Of a stretch of DNA of 10,476 nucleotides, positions 1 to 6,457 are shown piece after piece. The notes under the pieces are model-generated. The model was not told where the DNA came from. It saw nothing but the letters and a program-made list of their open reading frames with translations, and searched no databases. This stretch comes from SZUA-217 sp036446835 (GTDB taxonomy: Bacteria; Actinomycetota; Acidimicrobiia; Spongiisociales; ZC4RG35). A program made the translations under genes and the position numbers. The stretch is from assembly GCA_036446835.1 (NCBI GenBank), contig JAZFTT010000094.1:1-10476 (forward strand). Direction: 5' to 3'. Within the stretch, counting starts at the first letter, position 1, and each line of letters opens with the position of its first letter.

Positions 1-30
1 GCCCGTCTTTTCGTAATACCATCGTCACCT

Positions 31-1020
31 ATGGAAGACCTCCAAAGTCTTGTCCGTATTCCCCGAATATGGGAGCAATTGGGTCGTGTCGAGGAGCGTC
101 TGCTCGAAACGGCGACCGCGGACGACCCCTATCTGACGAAGATTGCCCAACATCTTCTGCTGGCAGGGGGCAAGCGCTTCAGACCGCTGCTCGCCCTTCT
201 CGCGGCCGAATTCGGGCCCGCGAAGGACCGGCGACCTGTTGAAGCCGGAGTCGCCGCCGAGCTGATACACCTCGGCTCTCTCTATCACGACGATGTGATC
301 GACGAGGCCGACACCAGACGGGGGGCAGCCTCCGCCAATGCCAACTGGGACAACACCGTGGCGATCCTGGCGGGCGACTTTCTCATGGCACGCGCATCCG
401 AGGTAGCCGCGATCCACCTGAGCCAGGAGTCGGTCCGTCTGCTTGCCGCCACCTACGCAGAGTTGGTCGAAGGCCAGACGCGAGAGCTTCAGTTGGTAGG
501 CGACCTCTCTCATTCGATCGACGAATACAACCAGGTGATCGGGGGCAAGACGGCCTCGCTGATCAGAACCTCGGCCCGTCTCGGGGCGATGGCGGCCGAC
601 GCCGACGACACGGTCGTTGACGCCCTGTCGACATGGGCTTGGGAAGTCGGAATGGTCTTCCAAATCGCCGACGACGCCCTCGACCTGGTGGCCGACGAGG
701 AGACCATCGGCAAGCCGGCCGGATCAGATATTCGAGAGGGCACGTTCACCGCTCCAGTGCTTCTCGCCGGCAACGGCCCGGACGGAGCACGGGTGCGCCA
801 ACTTCTCGAAAGCGACATGCCTTACCCCGATGAGACTGTCAATGAGATCATCACCTTGGTGCGGGCCGGTAAGTTCGTGGACCAGGCACTGGAGGCCGCC
901 ACGAAGCGGCTGGCTGTGGCAGGAGATGCTCTCGCCCAACTGCCCCACGGGGAGCCCAGAGTAATTCTCGAGAAGCTGGGTCATTTCCTGGTGGATCGTG
1001 TCGAGGCAGCGCGGTCGTAG
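31..1020 (+). CDS. Polyprenyl diphosphate synthase (long-chain trans-prenyltransferase)
   Basis: This is a class I trans-isoprenyl diphosphate synthase, which adds isopentenyl diphosphate units to an allylic primer and probably makes the menaquinone side chain. Seen in the 329 aa: GGKRFRP (46-52); the first aspartate-rich motif DDVID (87-91) followed by the Arg pair of DTRRG; a conserved GQT...L segment (149-153); GGKTASL (171-177); the second aspartate-rich motif DDALD (214-218); and GKPAGSDIREG (227-237). The residues just before the first motif are small (Gly82, Ser83), which fits a long-chain rather than a C15 product. Chain length cannot be fixed from sequence. The length is normal for the family. 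ATG at 31 has no clear Shine-Dalgarno sequence, and the frame stays open to base 1, so a start outside the window is possible though not needed. It is convergent with lysS across 12 bp. Confidence 0.93.
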   Translation: MEDLQSLVRIPRIWEQLGRVEERLLETATADDPYLTKIAQHLLLAGGKRFRPLLALLAAEFGPAKDRRPVEAGVAAELIHLGSLYHDDVIDEADTRRGAASANANWDNTVAILAGDFLMARASEVAAIHLSQESVRLLAATYAELVEGQTRELQLVGDLSHSIDEYNQVIGGKTASLIRTSARLGAMAADADDTVVDALSTWAWEVGMVFQIADDALDLVADEETIGKPAGSDIREGTFTAPVLLAGNGPDGARVRQLLESDMPYPDETVNEIITLVRAGKFVDQALEAATKRLAVAGDALAQLPHGEPRVILEKLGHFLVDRVEAARS

Positions 1021-1032
1021 GAGACCCGCTAC

Positions 1033-2529
1033 TTATCCGGCCTCGTCTTGTGCGGGACGAAGCGTGGGGAAGAGGATCACCTCTCGAATGTGCGCCTGGT
1101 CTGTGAGCAGCATCACCAGTCGGTCGACACCGATGCCCAACCCGCCCGTAGGCGGAAGCCCGTACTCCAGGGCCAGCAGATAGTCCTCGTCGAGAGGGTG
1201 AGCTTCCTCGTCACCCGCCTCGCGCGCCAATGCCTGGGTCTCAAACCTCGCCCGCTGGTCGTCCGGGTCGTTCAGTTCGCTGAACGCATTGGCGTACTCC
1301 GACCCCGCTATCACGAGCTCGAAACGGTCTGCCAGTCTGGGGTCCTCGGCGCTTCGCCGGGAAAGAGGTGACATCTCGATCGGCTGATGGGTGACGAACG
1401 TCGGTTCCCAGATCGAGGCTTCAACCGCCTCTTCGTAGATCTCGGTGACCAGCCTGGCGGCGCTCCAGTCGTCCTCGTACTCCACTCCGGAGTCGCGGGC
1501 GTGGGACCTCAGAGATTCGACGGCGGTGTCGAGACTCACTTCGGCGCCCACCCTTTCCGACACCAATTCCATGAGCGTCGCCCGACGATACGGGCCACCA
1601 AGATTCAGCTCTTTTCCCTGGTACACAGTGTCGGTGCCCCCGCCTACCTTCTCGGCAACAGCCACGAACACCTCCTCGATGAGCTCCATGATGTCCTCGA
1701 AGTCCGCGAAAGCCTGATAAGCCTCGAGCATGGTGAATTCGGGATTGTGCGTGGAGTCGATGCCCTCGTTCCGGAAAATTCGGCCGATCTCGAAGACCCT
1801 CTCCATACCACCGATCACGAGTCTCTTCAGATAGAGCTCCGTGGCGATCCTCAGATACATCTCGGCATCGAGAGCGTTGTGCTCGGTGACAAAAGGGCGC
1901 GCCATGGCTCCGGTCGCCTGGTGAAGAAGGATAGGGGTTTCCACCTCGACGAACCCGCGCCGGCAGAACTGGTCACGTAGCTCTGACACGATCTTCGATC
2001 TGGCGATCGCTATCTCTCGCGCCTCTGGATTGACCATCAGATCCAGATAACGGCGACGACTCCGCATCTCCACGTCAGCCAACCCATGCCACTTGTCTGG
2101 GAGGGGTCGCAGCGACTTCTGGAGCAGTGCCAGCTCATCGGCTTTCACGCTCAACTCCCCTCGTTTGGTGGTCATCACCAGTCCACTCACCCCGATCCAG
2201 TCGCCGAGGTCCAGCGTCGCGAACTCGTCTACGAGATCTTGGCCGGCCGTCTTCCGATCGACGAACAACTGAATGGTCCCACTCACATCCTGGAGCGTGC
2301 CGAACTGAAGTTTCCCGAACGATCGGTGGAGCATCAGTCTCCCGGCCACCGACACCCGCTCATCAGTCACGACGGCCGGTTCTAGATCGCTGAAACGGGA
2401 GTGGAGGTCGGCGGCGAGGTCGGTTCGGTCAAAGCGGCGTGGATAACCACCGCTGGAAAGCACGGCATCATGTTTGTCGCGCCGACCCTCGATCAGTTGA
2501 TCTTCTGTTGTCTCGTTGTGTTCATTCAT
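1033..2529 (-). CDS. lysS: Lysyl-tRNA synthetase, class II
   Basis: LysRS charges tRNA-Lys with lysine in the cytoplasm. From the ATG at 2529 the protein has 498 aa, the usual bacterial class II length. An N-terminal OB-fold anticodon-binding domain (about 58-140) is followed by the catalytic core. Motif 1 is around GFVEVETPIL (192-201). Motif 2 contains FEIGRIFRNEG (246-256), followed by the family-typical THNPEFTMLEAY. Motif 3 contains GLGIGVDRLVML (463-474), just after the LPPTGG segment. The frame extends upstream to a GTG at 2598, but those 23 residues are Cys/His-rich, unlike LysRS termini, and overlap the upstream gene, so the ATG 29 bp after that gene's stop is preferred. The ATG itself has a poor Shine-Dalgarno sequence. 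The upstream gene ends in GGAGGAG, but 32 nt away, so translation may depend on coupling. It is probably co-transcribed with the small gene upstream. Confidence 0.95.
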   Translation of the reverse strand: MNEHNETTEDQLIEGRRDKHDAVLSSGGYPRRFDRTDLAADLHSRFSDLEPAVVTDERVSVAGRLMLHRSFGKLQFGTLQDVSGTIQLFVDRKTAGQDLVDEFATLDLGDWIGVSGLVMTTKRGELSVKADELALLQKSLRPLPDKWHGLADVEMRSRRRYLDLMVNPEAREIAIARSKIVSELRDQFCRRGFVEVETPILLHQATGAMARPFVTEHNALDAEMYLRIATELYLKRLVIGGMERVFEIGRIFRNEGIDSTHNPEFTMLEAYQAFADFEDIMELIEEVFVAVAEKVGGGTDTVYQGKELNLGGPYRRATLMELVSERVGAEVSLDTAVESLRSHARDSGVEYEDDWSAARLVTEIYEEAVEASIWEPTFVTHQPIEMSPLSRRSAEDPRLADRFELVIAGSEYANAFSELNDPDDQRARFETQALAREAGDEEAHPLDEDYLLALEYGLPPTGGLGIGVDRLVMLLTDQAHIREVILFPTLRPAQDEAG

Positions 2530-2558
2530 CGTGTGCGATGAATGATGGCACCGTTGCT

Positions 2559-2894
2559 CTACTCCTCCGGGAGTTGGGACGGAGTTATCACAGGCCACTG
2601 AGAGTCAAGAGCGGCCTTCTCATCGCGGTAGTCGTCCCGGCGCTTCCAGAACTTCGTCTTCCATAGTTTGAATCGGCGTTTCTCCGGATCATGGTGTTGA
2701 ACGCCACCGGTTTCCGGCTTGCGAGTGCGCTTCGCCTCGGGAAGAACAACTTCATCGAGGTCGTCTGCCATGTGCAGCATTTGATTGGTGGTGTGACGCG
2801 CCGTTCGGTGCTGCTGCCTGCGCTCGTCGCGCGAAGGACGACTCTCGTCGTACCCTGGAATTTCCTGGCGATGCTCTCGCGACCGTTTTGCCAT
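2559..2894 (-). CDS. Small basic protein of unknown function upstream of lysS
   Basis: I cannot name this 111-aa protein. It is very hydrophilic and rich in Arg, Lys, His and Asp/Glu, with no signal peptide and no membrane segment. The N-terminal half is rich in Arg/His/Gln and likely disordered. A short acidic patch around MADDLDEVVLPEAKR (42-56) is followed by a basic, aromatic stretch, RRFKLWKTKFWKRRDDY (73-89), then a possible helix. The reality of the gene is supported by a near-perfect Shine-Dalgarno AGGAGGT eight bases before the ATG and by its position 29 bp ahead of lysS on the same strand. The Trp/Lys/Arg-rich segment could bind RNA, the ribosome or acidic membrane, but that is only a guess from composition. 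Confidence 0.75.
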   Translation of the reverse strand: MAKRSREHRQEIPGYDESRPSRDERRQQHRTARHTTNQMLHMADDLDEVVLPEAKRTRKPETGGVQHHDPEKRRFKLWKTKFWKRRDDYRDEKAALDSQWPVITPSQLPEE

Positions 2895-2902
2895 TTATCG
2901 GT

Positions 2903-2909
2903 ACCTCCT
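2903..2909 (-). promoter_or_regulatory. Strong Shine-Dalgarno for the small basic gene
   Basis: Read on the minus strand this is AGGAGGT, fully complementary to the 16S rRNA 3' end, with 8 bases before the ATG at 2894. It is the strongest ribosome binding site seen in the window and the main reason to accept the 111-codon frame as a gene. Confidence 0.75.
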
Positions 2910-2977
2910 GTCGTGATCAGATGCTCTCACTATGTCTGAGGTACCAACGGCGGGCCGCGGCCATTCACCATTCTTCG

Positions 2978-2986
2978 AATCTAGCA
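2978..2986 (-). promoter_or_regulatory. Possible extended -10 promoter for the small basic gene and lysS
   Basis: On the minus strand the sequence reads TGCTAGATT, an extended -10 (TGn plus TAGATT). No good -35 hexamer sits 16-18 bases upstream. It lies in the 123-bp gap after folK and would start transcription about 75 bases before the ATG at 2894. The same gap holds a perfect 10-bp palindrome, GGCCGCGGCC, at 2953-2962, which would fall in the 5' leader. I see no U-tracted terminator after folK. Confidence 0.3.
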
Positions 2987-3017
2987 CGGCCCGTGGGCTG
3001 TTGGATAGAGGCGAAAG

Positions 3018-3971
3018 TCAAATCAGGAACGGAATCAGACGACGGGTGACCCGGTCCCGATAGGCGCGATATTGAGGATAACGGATACGGAGCGTGCGCT
3101 CCTCGTACTCGGATTTCAAATAGAAGAACGGCAGCAAGGCCAGACTGAGAAACACGCCAGTGAGACTGTCGACGATCATGGCTGCTCCCAGGATGAACAA
3201 TGTGACGCCGCCATAGATCGGGTGTCTTGCCAGCGCATAAGGGCCGGTCTCGATCAACACCGCATCCGGGCGAGGTTCCGGAAGTGCAGTGAGGCCGGGC
3301 CCGAGACGCCGCGAGGAAATGAAGGCGAGAGCGCCTCCGACGACCGCCACCATCGCTCCGACGAGACGGGTGACGTCGACGGCGCCTTCGGGCAGCGTCC
3401 CGTCGTAGGCCATGGCGACCGCAATCCCTACAAACCAAACGAACTGAAGCCCGACAAACAGTCTGCCCAACCAGAGTCGATGATCCCCGCTCCAAACACG
3501 GGCCAAACGGTCTACCCCCTGGCTGTCGACCGTCCTCAGGGCCTCGGAAGCAGGGGTATCGGGCGCCACACGGGCTTGCGGCCACACCTCGGTGAGAGGG
3601 CGAAGCACAAACTCGCGCTCGGTCGCCCTTGGGTGTGGGATCTGGAGGGCTTCGTCATGGACTGAATCCCCGTCGGAGGAGACAATGTCGAGATCCAACG
3701 TTCTCGGTCCCCAGCGAGTCCTTCTCACCCGACCGGCTTGGGTCTCGATTTCTTGAAGCCGATCCAGGAGGACGAGAGGCTCGAGATCGGATTCGACAAT
3801 AACGACTGCATTCAAGAACGGATCTTGTGCCGGGCCACCGACCGGGACCGACTCATACAGACTGGATACGGCGCCGACCCAACCGAGCTCGCCAAGACCC
3901 TCTAATGCGAAACGCAGATGGGCGAGGCGATCACCGAGATTGGAGCCGAGTGCAATGGCGTACCGGGTCAC
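3018..3971 (-). CDS. folK: FolK (HPPK) fused to an ICMT/PEMT-like membrane methyltransferase domain
   Basis: Residues 1 to about 155 are 6-hydroxymethyl-7,8-dihydropterin pyrophosphokinase, which transfers pyrophosphate from ATP to make the substrate of FolP. Motifs seen: LGSNLGDR (8-15), FLNAVV (52-57), RWGPRTLDLDIV (86-97) with the metal-binding Asp pair 93/95, and HPRATEREFVLRPL (113-126). A normal FolK ends near residue 160. Here the frame continues without a break to 317 aa, with about three hydrophobic segments (166-189, 200-219, 254-282), the motif TGPYALARHPIYGG (242-255), and a C-terminal EYEERTLRIRYPQYRAYRDR region (288-307). The last two are typical of isoprenylcysteine carboxyl methyltransferase/phospholipid methyltransferase-like proteins that use SAM. 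The fusion should anchor FolK to the membrane. The methyl acceptor is unknown. The GTG start overlaps the folB stop as GTGA, and it is the last gene of the operon. Confidence 0.9.
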   Translation of the reverse strand: MTRYAIALGSNLGDRLAHLRFALEGLGELGWVGAVSSLYESVPVGGPAQDPFLNAVVIVESDLEPLVLLDRLQEIETQAGRVRRTRWGPRTLDLDIVSSDGDSVHDEALQIPHPRATEREFVLRPLTEVWPQARVAPDTPASEALRTVDSQGVDRLARVWSGDHRLWLGRLFVGLQFVWFVGIAVAMAYDGTLPEGAVDVTRLVGAMVAVVGGALAFISSRRLGPGLTALPEPRPDAVLIETGPYALARHPIYGGVTLFILGAAMIVDSLTGVFLSLALLPFFYLKSEYEERTLRIRYPQYRAYRDRVTRRLIPFLI

Positions 3972-4327
3972 CGGCTTCTGTCAATGGTCACCGACACATC
4001 GTCGACAGCAGCGTCGATCGGCGCCTCGGGCTTGTGAATGGTGACCCGGGCTCGCAGTACCTCTGGGTGGGCAAGGATTGTCTCGGCAACCCGAGTTGCC
4101 ACCTTCTCGATCAAGGCGTGAGACTCTCCTCCGACAACCTCCCTGACCTCGTTCGCCATCACCCCATAGTCAACGGTGTCCGTCAACGAATCTGATTTGC
4201 CGGACCCGCTGAGATCGAGAAACACCGTCAAGTCGATTCGGAAGACCTGGGCACGCTCCTGCTCAGACTCGAGGACCCCGTGCTTGGCGTAAACCTCGAT
4301 TCCTCTGAGGTCTATCCGATCTGTCAC
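3968..4327 (-). CDS. folB: Dihydroneopterin aldolase
   Basis: FolB cleaves 7,8-dihydroneopterin to 6-hydroxymethyl-7,8-dihydropterin and glycolaldehyde, the step before FolK. The 119-aa length is standard. Visible family features are the N-terminal LRGIEVYAKHGVLESE (7-22), with the HGV and a following Glu that binds the pterin, the TVDYG segment with Tyr54, the LIEKVATRVAE helix (72-82), and the C-terminal VTIHKPEAPI (95-104) with catalytic Lys99. The start is GTG, overlapping the upstream TGA by 4 bp (GTGA at 4324-4327), and its own stop overlaps the folK GTG in the same way. Translation of these genes is therefore probably coupled. Confidence 0.95.
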   Translation of the reverse strand: MTDRIDLRGIEVYAKHGVLESEQERAQVFRIDLTVFLDLSGSGKSDSLTDTVDYGVMANEVREVVGGESHALIEKVATRVAETILAHPEVLRARVTIHKPEAPIDAAVDDVSVTIDRSR

Positions 4328-4815
4328 GAAGCGACGGCGGGAATGAGGGATCGGCCCTCGGGACCGAGCGCTCGACCCAGAATCTCCTGAATCACGGCAA
4401 GCGCGAGAATCGGATCGCTCACAAGCTCCGAGGAGACGAGATAACCGCCGAGCAAACCACCCATGGTGTCGTCGATGACCTCTCGATGAACGAGCACCCT
4501 GGCGTGACCGCGAGCCAGAGCCTTGTCGAGAGTGGCGAAGAATCTCGCTACATCGTCCTCCTCGATTGGGGCGCTGACGGGAACGGAGTAGGTGGCGATC
4601 CCCGCCTGGCGGTATGCAGCCAGATTCTGGTTCCCAGGAAGCATTGAGACGATCGTGTTGACATTGGCCTCTTCCACCAGCCAGGCAATCTCTTCCTCGC
4701 GCCGCACCCTTCGATGTTGGAATCCGGATCCACCAACACGATCTGATACGGCGAGGCGATCATTGATGACCCAGGTGAAACCCCGGGGCTTTAGCCCAGC
4801 GACCATTCGTCCCAT
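4324..4815 (-). CDS. Dual-specificity-phosphatase-like protein lacking catalytic residues, in the folate operon
   Basis: The 163-aa protein reads like a small dual-specificity/tyrosine phosphatase. It has an N-terminal FTWVINDRLAVSDRVGG (13-29), comparable to the F-x-W-V-I-x-x-x-L-A-x-S/G-x-x-x-G start of DSPs. An EEEIAWL...NVNTIVSML strand-helix unit (40-59) follows, then a variable loop, and VLVHREVIDDTMGGLLGGYLV (107-127) at the place of the active-site loop. The canonical loop is H-C-x5-R-S/T-G. Here the Cys is Arg111, the first loop Gly is Ile114 and the Arg is Thr117, and the protein contains no Cys at all. It should not be a Cys-based phosphatase, and a binding or regulatory role is more likely. 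It sits between folP and folB, starts at the TAATG overlap with folP and overlaps folB by GTGA, so it is tightly tied to folate synthesis. No frameshift or stop suggests decay. Confidence 0.8.
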   Translation of the reverse strand: MGRMVAGLKPRGFTWVINDRLAVSDRVGGSGFQHRRVRREEEIAWLVEEANVNTIVSMLPGNQNLAAYRQAGIATYSVPVSAPIEEDDVARFFATLDKALARGHARVLVHREVIDDTMGGLLGGYLVSSELVSDPILALAVIQEILGRALGPEGRSLIPAVAS

Positions 4816-5657
4816 TACTGAGCCGCCACGATAGCGGCAGCCAGAGCCAGTGCCTGCCTGGAGCCGGCGACATCGTGGACGCGAAAAACCCTGGCGCCGT
4901 TCAAGAAACCGACAGTCGTGGTAACCGCGGTCGCCAGGTCTCGATCGGGCAGAGAGCTTGCACCGGTGATCGTGCCGAGAAATCTCTTGCGTGAGGCTCC
5001 CAGGACGACAGGGGCATGGCGCGTCAACGCCTCCAAGCCGTTGATCAGGCTGAGGTTGTGATCAACCGTCTTGCCGAACCCGATCCCCGGATCAACCACA
5101 ATCGATGAGGGGCTGACACCCGCTGCGATCACCAACTTCATTCTCTCGACGAGAAACTCCTCGACCTCTGCGACCACGTCGTCATATCTTGGATCGAGAT
5201 GCATGTCTTCAGGCGTCCCGGACATGTGCATCAACACGACGCCACACCCCACCTCGGCCACCAATTCAGCCATGCCGGGTTCACGACATGCTGTTACGTC
5301 GTTCAGGATTTCGGCACCTCGGGAAAAGGCCGACTCGGCCACCGCCGGCTTTGAGGTATCGATACTCACCGTGACTCCTTCATCCGATAGCCTTTCAACC
5401 ACCGGAAGAACACGATCCATCTCCACCCGCTCGAGGACGGGTTCTGAGCCTGCCCGGGTTGATTCGCCACCGACATCGATGACTTCTGCGCCCTGTTTCA
5501 CCATGGCCAGCCCGTGTTTGACGGCGTCTTCGGGGTCCAGGTGCAAACCGCCGTCGGAGAAGGAGTCCGGTGTCACGTTGAGAACACCCATCAAGACACC
5601 CCGGGACAGATCCAGCTCTGTCGTCCTCAGCCGCCACCGACGCGGGGAGACTGGCAA
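4815..5657 (-). CDS. folP: Dihydropteroate synthase
   Basis: FolP condenses p-aminobenzoate with 6-hydroxymethyl-7,8-dihydropterin pyrophosphate to give dihydropteroate; it is the sulfonamide target. Motifs seen include LMGVLNVTPDSFSDGG, the pterin-site start of the TIM barrel; EVIDVGGESTRAGSEPV, containing the sulfa/pABA loop; VSIDTSKPAVAE; ILNDVTA; VLMHMSGTP; VVDPGIGFGKT; LGASRKRFLG with the SRK motif; and a final RVHDV. The frame is open up to a GTG at 5699, but that start buries it 38 bp inside folE and adds a Cys-rich, family-atypical tail. I prefer TTG at 5657, four bases after the folE stop with AGGGTGA as ribosome binding site, giving 280 aa. The stop overlaps the next gene as TAATG. 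Confidence 0.94.
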   Translation of the reverse strand: MPVSPRRWRLRTTELDLSRGVLMGVLNVTPDSFSDGGLHLDPEDAVKHGLAMVKQGAEVIDVGGESTRAGSEPVLERVEMDRVLPVVERLSDEGVTVSIDTSKPAVAESAFSRGAEILNDVTACREPGMAELVAEVGCGVVLMHMSGTPEDMHLDPRYDDVVAEVEEFLVERMKLVIAAGVSPSSIVVDPGIGFGKTVDHNLSLINGLEALTRHAPVVLGASRKRFLGTITGASSLPDRDLATAVTTTVGFLNGARVFRVHDVAGSRQALALAAAIVAAQ

Positions 5658-5661
5658 GAAA

Positions 5662-6234
5662 TCACCCTGTGCCGAACAAAAGCGACATCGCCTCGGCACG
5701 GGTTGCCGCGTTGGTCTGCATGAGACCCCTCACGGCAGATGTGACGGTGACTGATCCGGGCTTCTTGACTCCCCGCATCGACATGCAGAGATGCTCGGCT
5801 TCGACAACAACAAGCACCCCAAGCGGGTCGAGCCGCTCTTGAAGACAGTCCGCCACCTGGGCGGTCAATCTCTCCTGCATTTGGGGACGATGGGCGAACC
5901 CGTCAACGAGTCGTGCGAGCTTGGACAACCCGGTGACCCGGCCATCGGGAAGATAGGCAACATGAGCCTCTCCATGGAACGGGACGAGGTGGTGCTCGCA
6001 CATGGAGTAGAAAGGAATCTCTTTCACCATGACTATCTCCTGATAGTGCTCCTCTCCGAAGAAGGCGTCGACAACCTCGCCTGGGTCCTCGTGAAGACCC
6101 TTGAACACTTCGGCATAGAAACGGGCCACTCGCTCGGGTGTCTCGATGAGACCCTCACGCATAGGATCCTCCCCTACCGCCTCGAGGATCTCCCGAACTG
6201 CCTTCTCGATTCGCCCCTGATCTATTTCTGTCAT
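5662..6234 (-). CDS. folE: GTP cyclohydrolase I (type IA)
   Basis: FolE converts GTP to 7,8-dihydroneopterin triphosphate, the first step of folate synthesis. It is 190 aa long and ends in the normal place. Zinc ligands are visible as Cys79 and His82 in YSMCEHHLVPFHG and Cys150 in EHLCMSMRGVKKPGS. Other conserved parts are ETPERVARFYAEVF (31-44), GLSKLARLVDGFAHRPQMQERLT (102-124) and the C-terminal TSAVRG. It is the canonical zinc form, not the FolE2 type. The ATG at 6234 has no convincing Shine-Dalgarno sequence. It is the first gene of the minus-strand folate operon and is divergent from the RHH operon, so the repeats at 6300-6351 lie in its upstream region and could also affect it. I could not define its promoter. 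Confidence 0.96.
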   Translation of the reverse strand: MTEIDQGRIEKAVREILEAVGEDPMREGLIETPERVARFYAEVFKGLHEDPGEVVDAFFGEEHYQEIVMVKEIPFYSMCEHHLVPFHGEAHVAYLPDGRVTGLSKLARLVDGFAHRPQMQERLTAQVADCLQERLDPLGVLVVVEAEHLCMSMRGVKKPGSVTVTSAVRGLMQTNAATRAEAMSLLFGTG

Positions 6235-6292
6235 CGTTGTATTGAACCTACGCCGGTTGTGGGGCTATTTCCTCAAAATCGAGAATGAGGGG

Positions 6293-6322
6293 TCGACACC
6301 GACATCATTGTGGCGGTATAGT
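6293..6322 (+). promoter_or_regulatory. Sigma70-type promoter of the RHH/DUF4097 operon
   Basis: TCGACA (6293-6298) matches the -35 consensus at 5 of 6 bases and TATAGT (6317-6322) matches the -10 consensus at 5 of 6, with an 18-bp spacer. Transcription would begin near 6329, giving a leader of about 47 bases to the short upstream ORF and about 130 to the RHH gene. A weaker alternative is TTGTGG (6308-6313), 17 bp, TATGAC (6331-6336). Both are covered by the repeat array at 6300-6351. Confidence 0.55.
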
Positions 6323-6351
6323 GACATCACTATGACATCATCTTGTCATCA
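6300..6351 (+). promoter_or_regulatory. 11-bp-phased direct-repeat operator candidate
   Basis: The octamer TGACATCA occurs at 6322-6329 and 6333-6340, TGTCATCA at 6344-6351 and CGACATCA at 6300-6307. The three downstream copies are exactly 11 bp apart and the upstream copy is 22 bp from the next; the missing slot at 6311 is a poor match (TGGCGGTA, 4 of 8). One-turn spacing puts all copies on the same face of the helix. They lie inside the promoter spacer, at the -10 and over the start point, where bound protein would block RNA polymerase. Short tandem repeats of this kind are bound cooperatively by ribbon-helix-helix repressors such as MetJ or omega, and the first full gene downstream encodes an RHH protein, so autoregulation is inferred. 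Confidence 0.6.
6318..6333. repeat. 16-bp palindrome in the operator region
   Basis: ATAGTGACATCACTAT has two perfect 7-bp arms (ATAGTGA and TCACTAT) around a 2-bp centre. It includes most of the -10 hexamer and one octamer of the direct-repeat array. It could be a dimer site in its own right or arise because the repeat TGACATCA contains the half-palindrome TGA..TCA. Confidence 0.6.
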
Positions 6352-6375
6352 GAGCCACCGATCCAAGGAGAAACC

Positions 6376-6456
6376 ATGTTTTTCGTAACCACCCTGAGTT
6401 CAGTTGAAGCAATCCTCGATCAGCGGATCCGCCGGGACACGTGGAGAGTTCGCTGA
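6376..6456 (+). CDS. 26-codon leader ORF upstream of the RHH gene
   Basis: An ATG at 6376 is preceded, five bases away, by AAGGAG (6365-6370), the best ribosome binding site of this operon. It opens a 26-codon frame beginning MFFVTTLSSVEAIL and ending in an Arg-rich tail (RIRRDTWRVR). It stops with TGA one base before the ATG of the RHH gene (TGAAATG), so ribosomes could re-initiate there. It may be a real small protein, a translational coupling leader, or the remnant of a frameshifted N-terminus. The RHH protein seems complete without it, which argues against the last. No known leader-peptide function is recognised. Confidence 0.5.
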   Translation: MFFVTTLSSVEAILDQRIRRDTWRVR

Positions 6457-6457
6457 A

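Noticed and set aside
1387..1980. Plus-strand open frame of 197 codons opposite lysS
   Set aside because: It lies wholly inside the well-supported lysS on the other strand, has no recognisable domain, and reflects codon bias shadowing.
2530..2598. Longer lysS starting at GTG 2598
   Set aside because: The extra 23 residues are atypical for LysRS and overlap the small basic gene by 40 bp.
2965..3585. Minus-strand frame of 206 codons overlapping the FolK fusion
   Set aside because: Same strand but a different frame; the product is a low-complexity Arg/Gly/Ser-rich sequence, whereas the overlapping frame has clear FolK and methyltransferase motifs.
5791..6288. Plus-strand frame of 165 codons opposite folE
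   Set aside because: Antisense to the catalytic core of folE with no ribosome binding site or family signature.
6300..6351. Short CRISPR-like array
   Set aside because: Repeats are 8 bp with 3-bp gaps, far too short for CRISPR repeats and spacers; their position on a promoter fits an operator.
6404..6457. N-terminal extension of the RHH protein from a TTG codon
   Set aside because: No ribosome binding site precedes the TTG, the added Ser/Gly-rich residues look non-coding, and ATG 6458 fits both the ribosome binding site and the family N-terminus.
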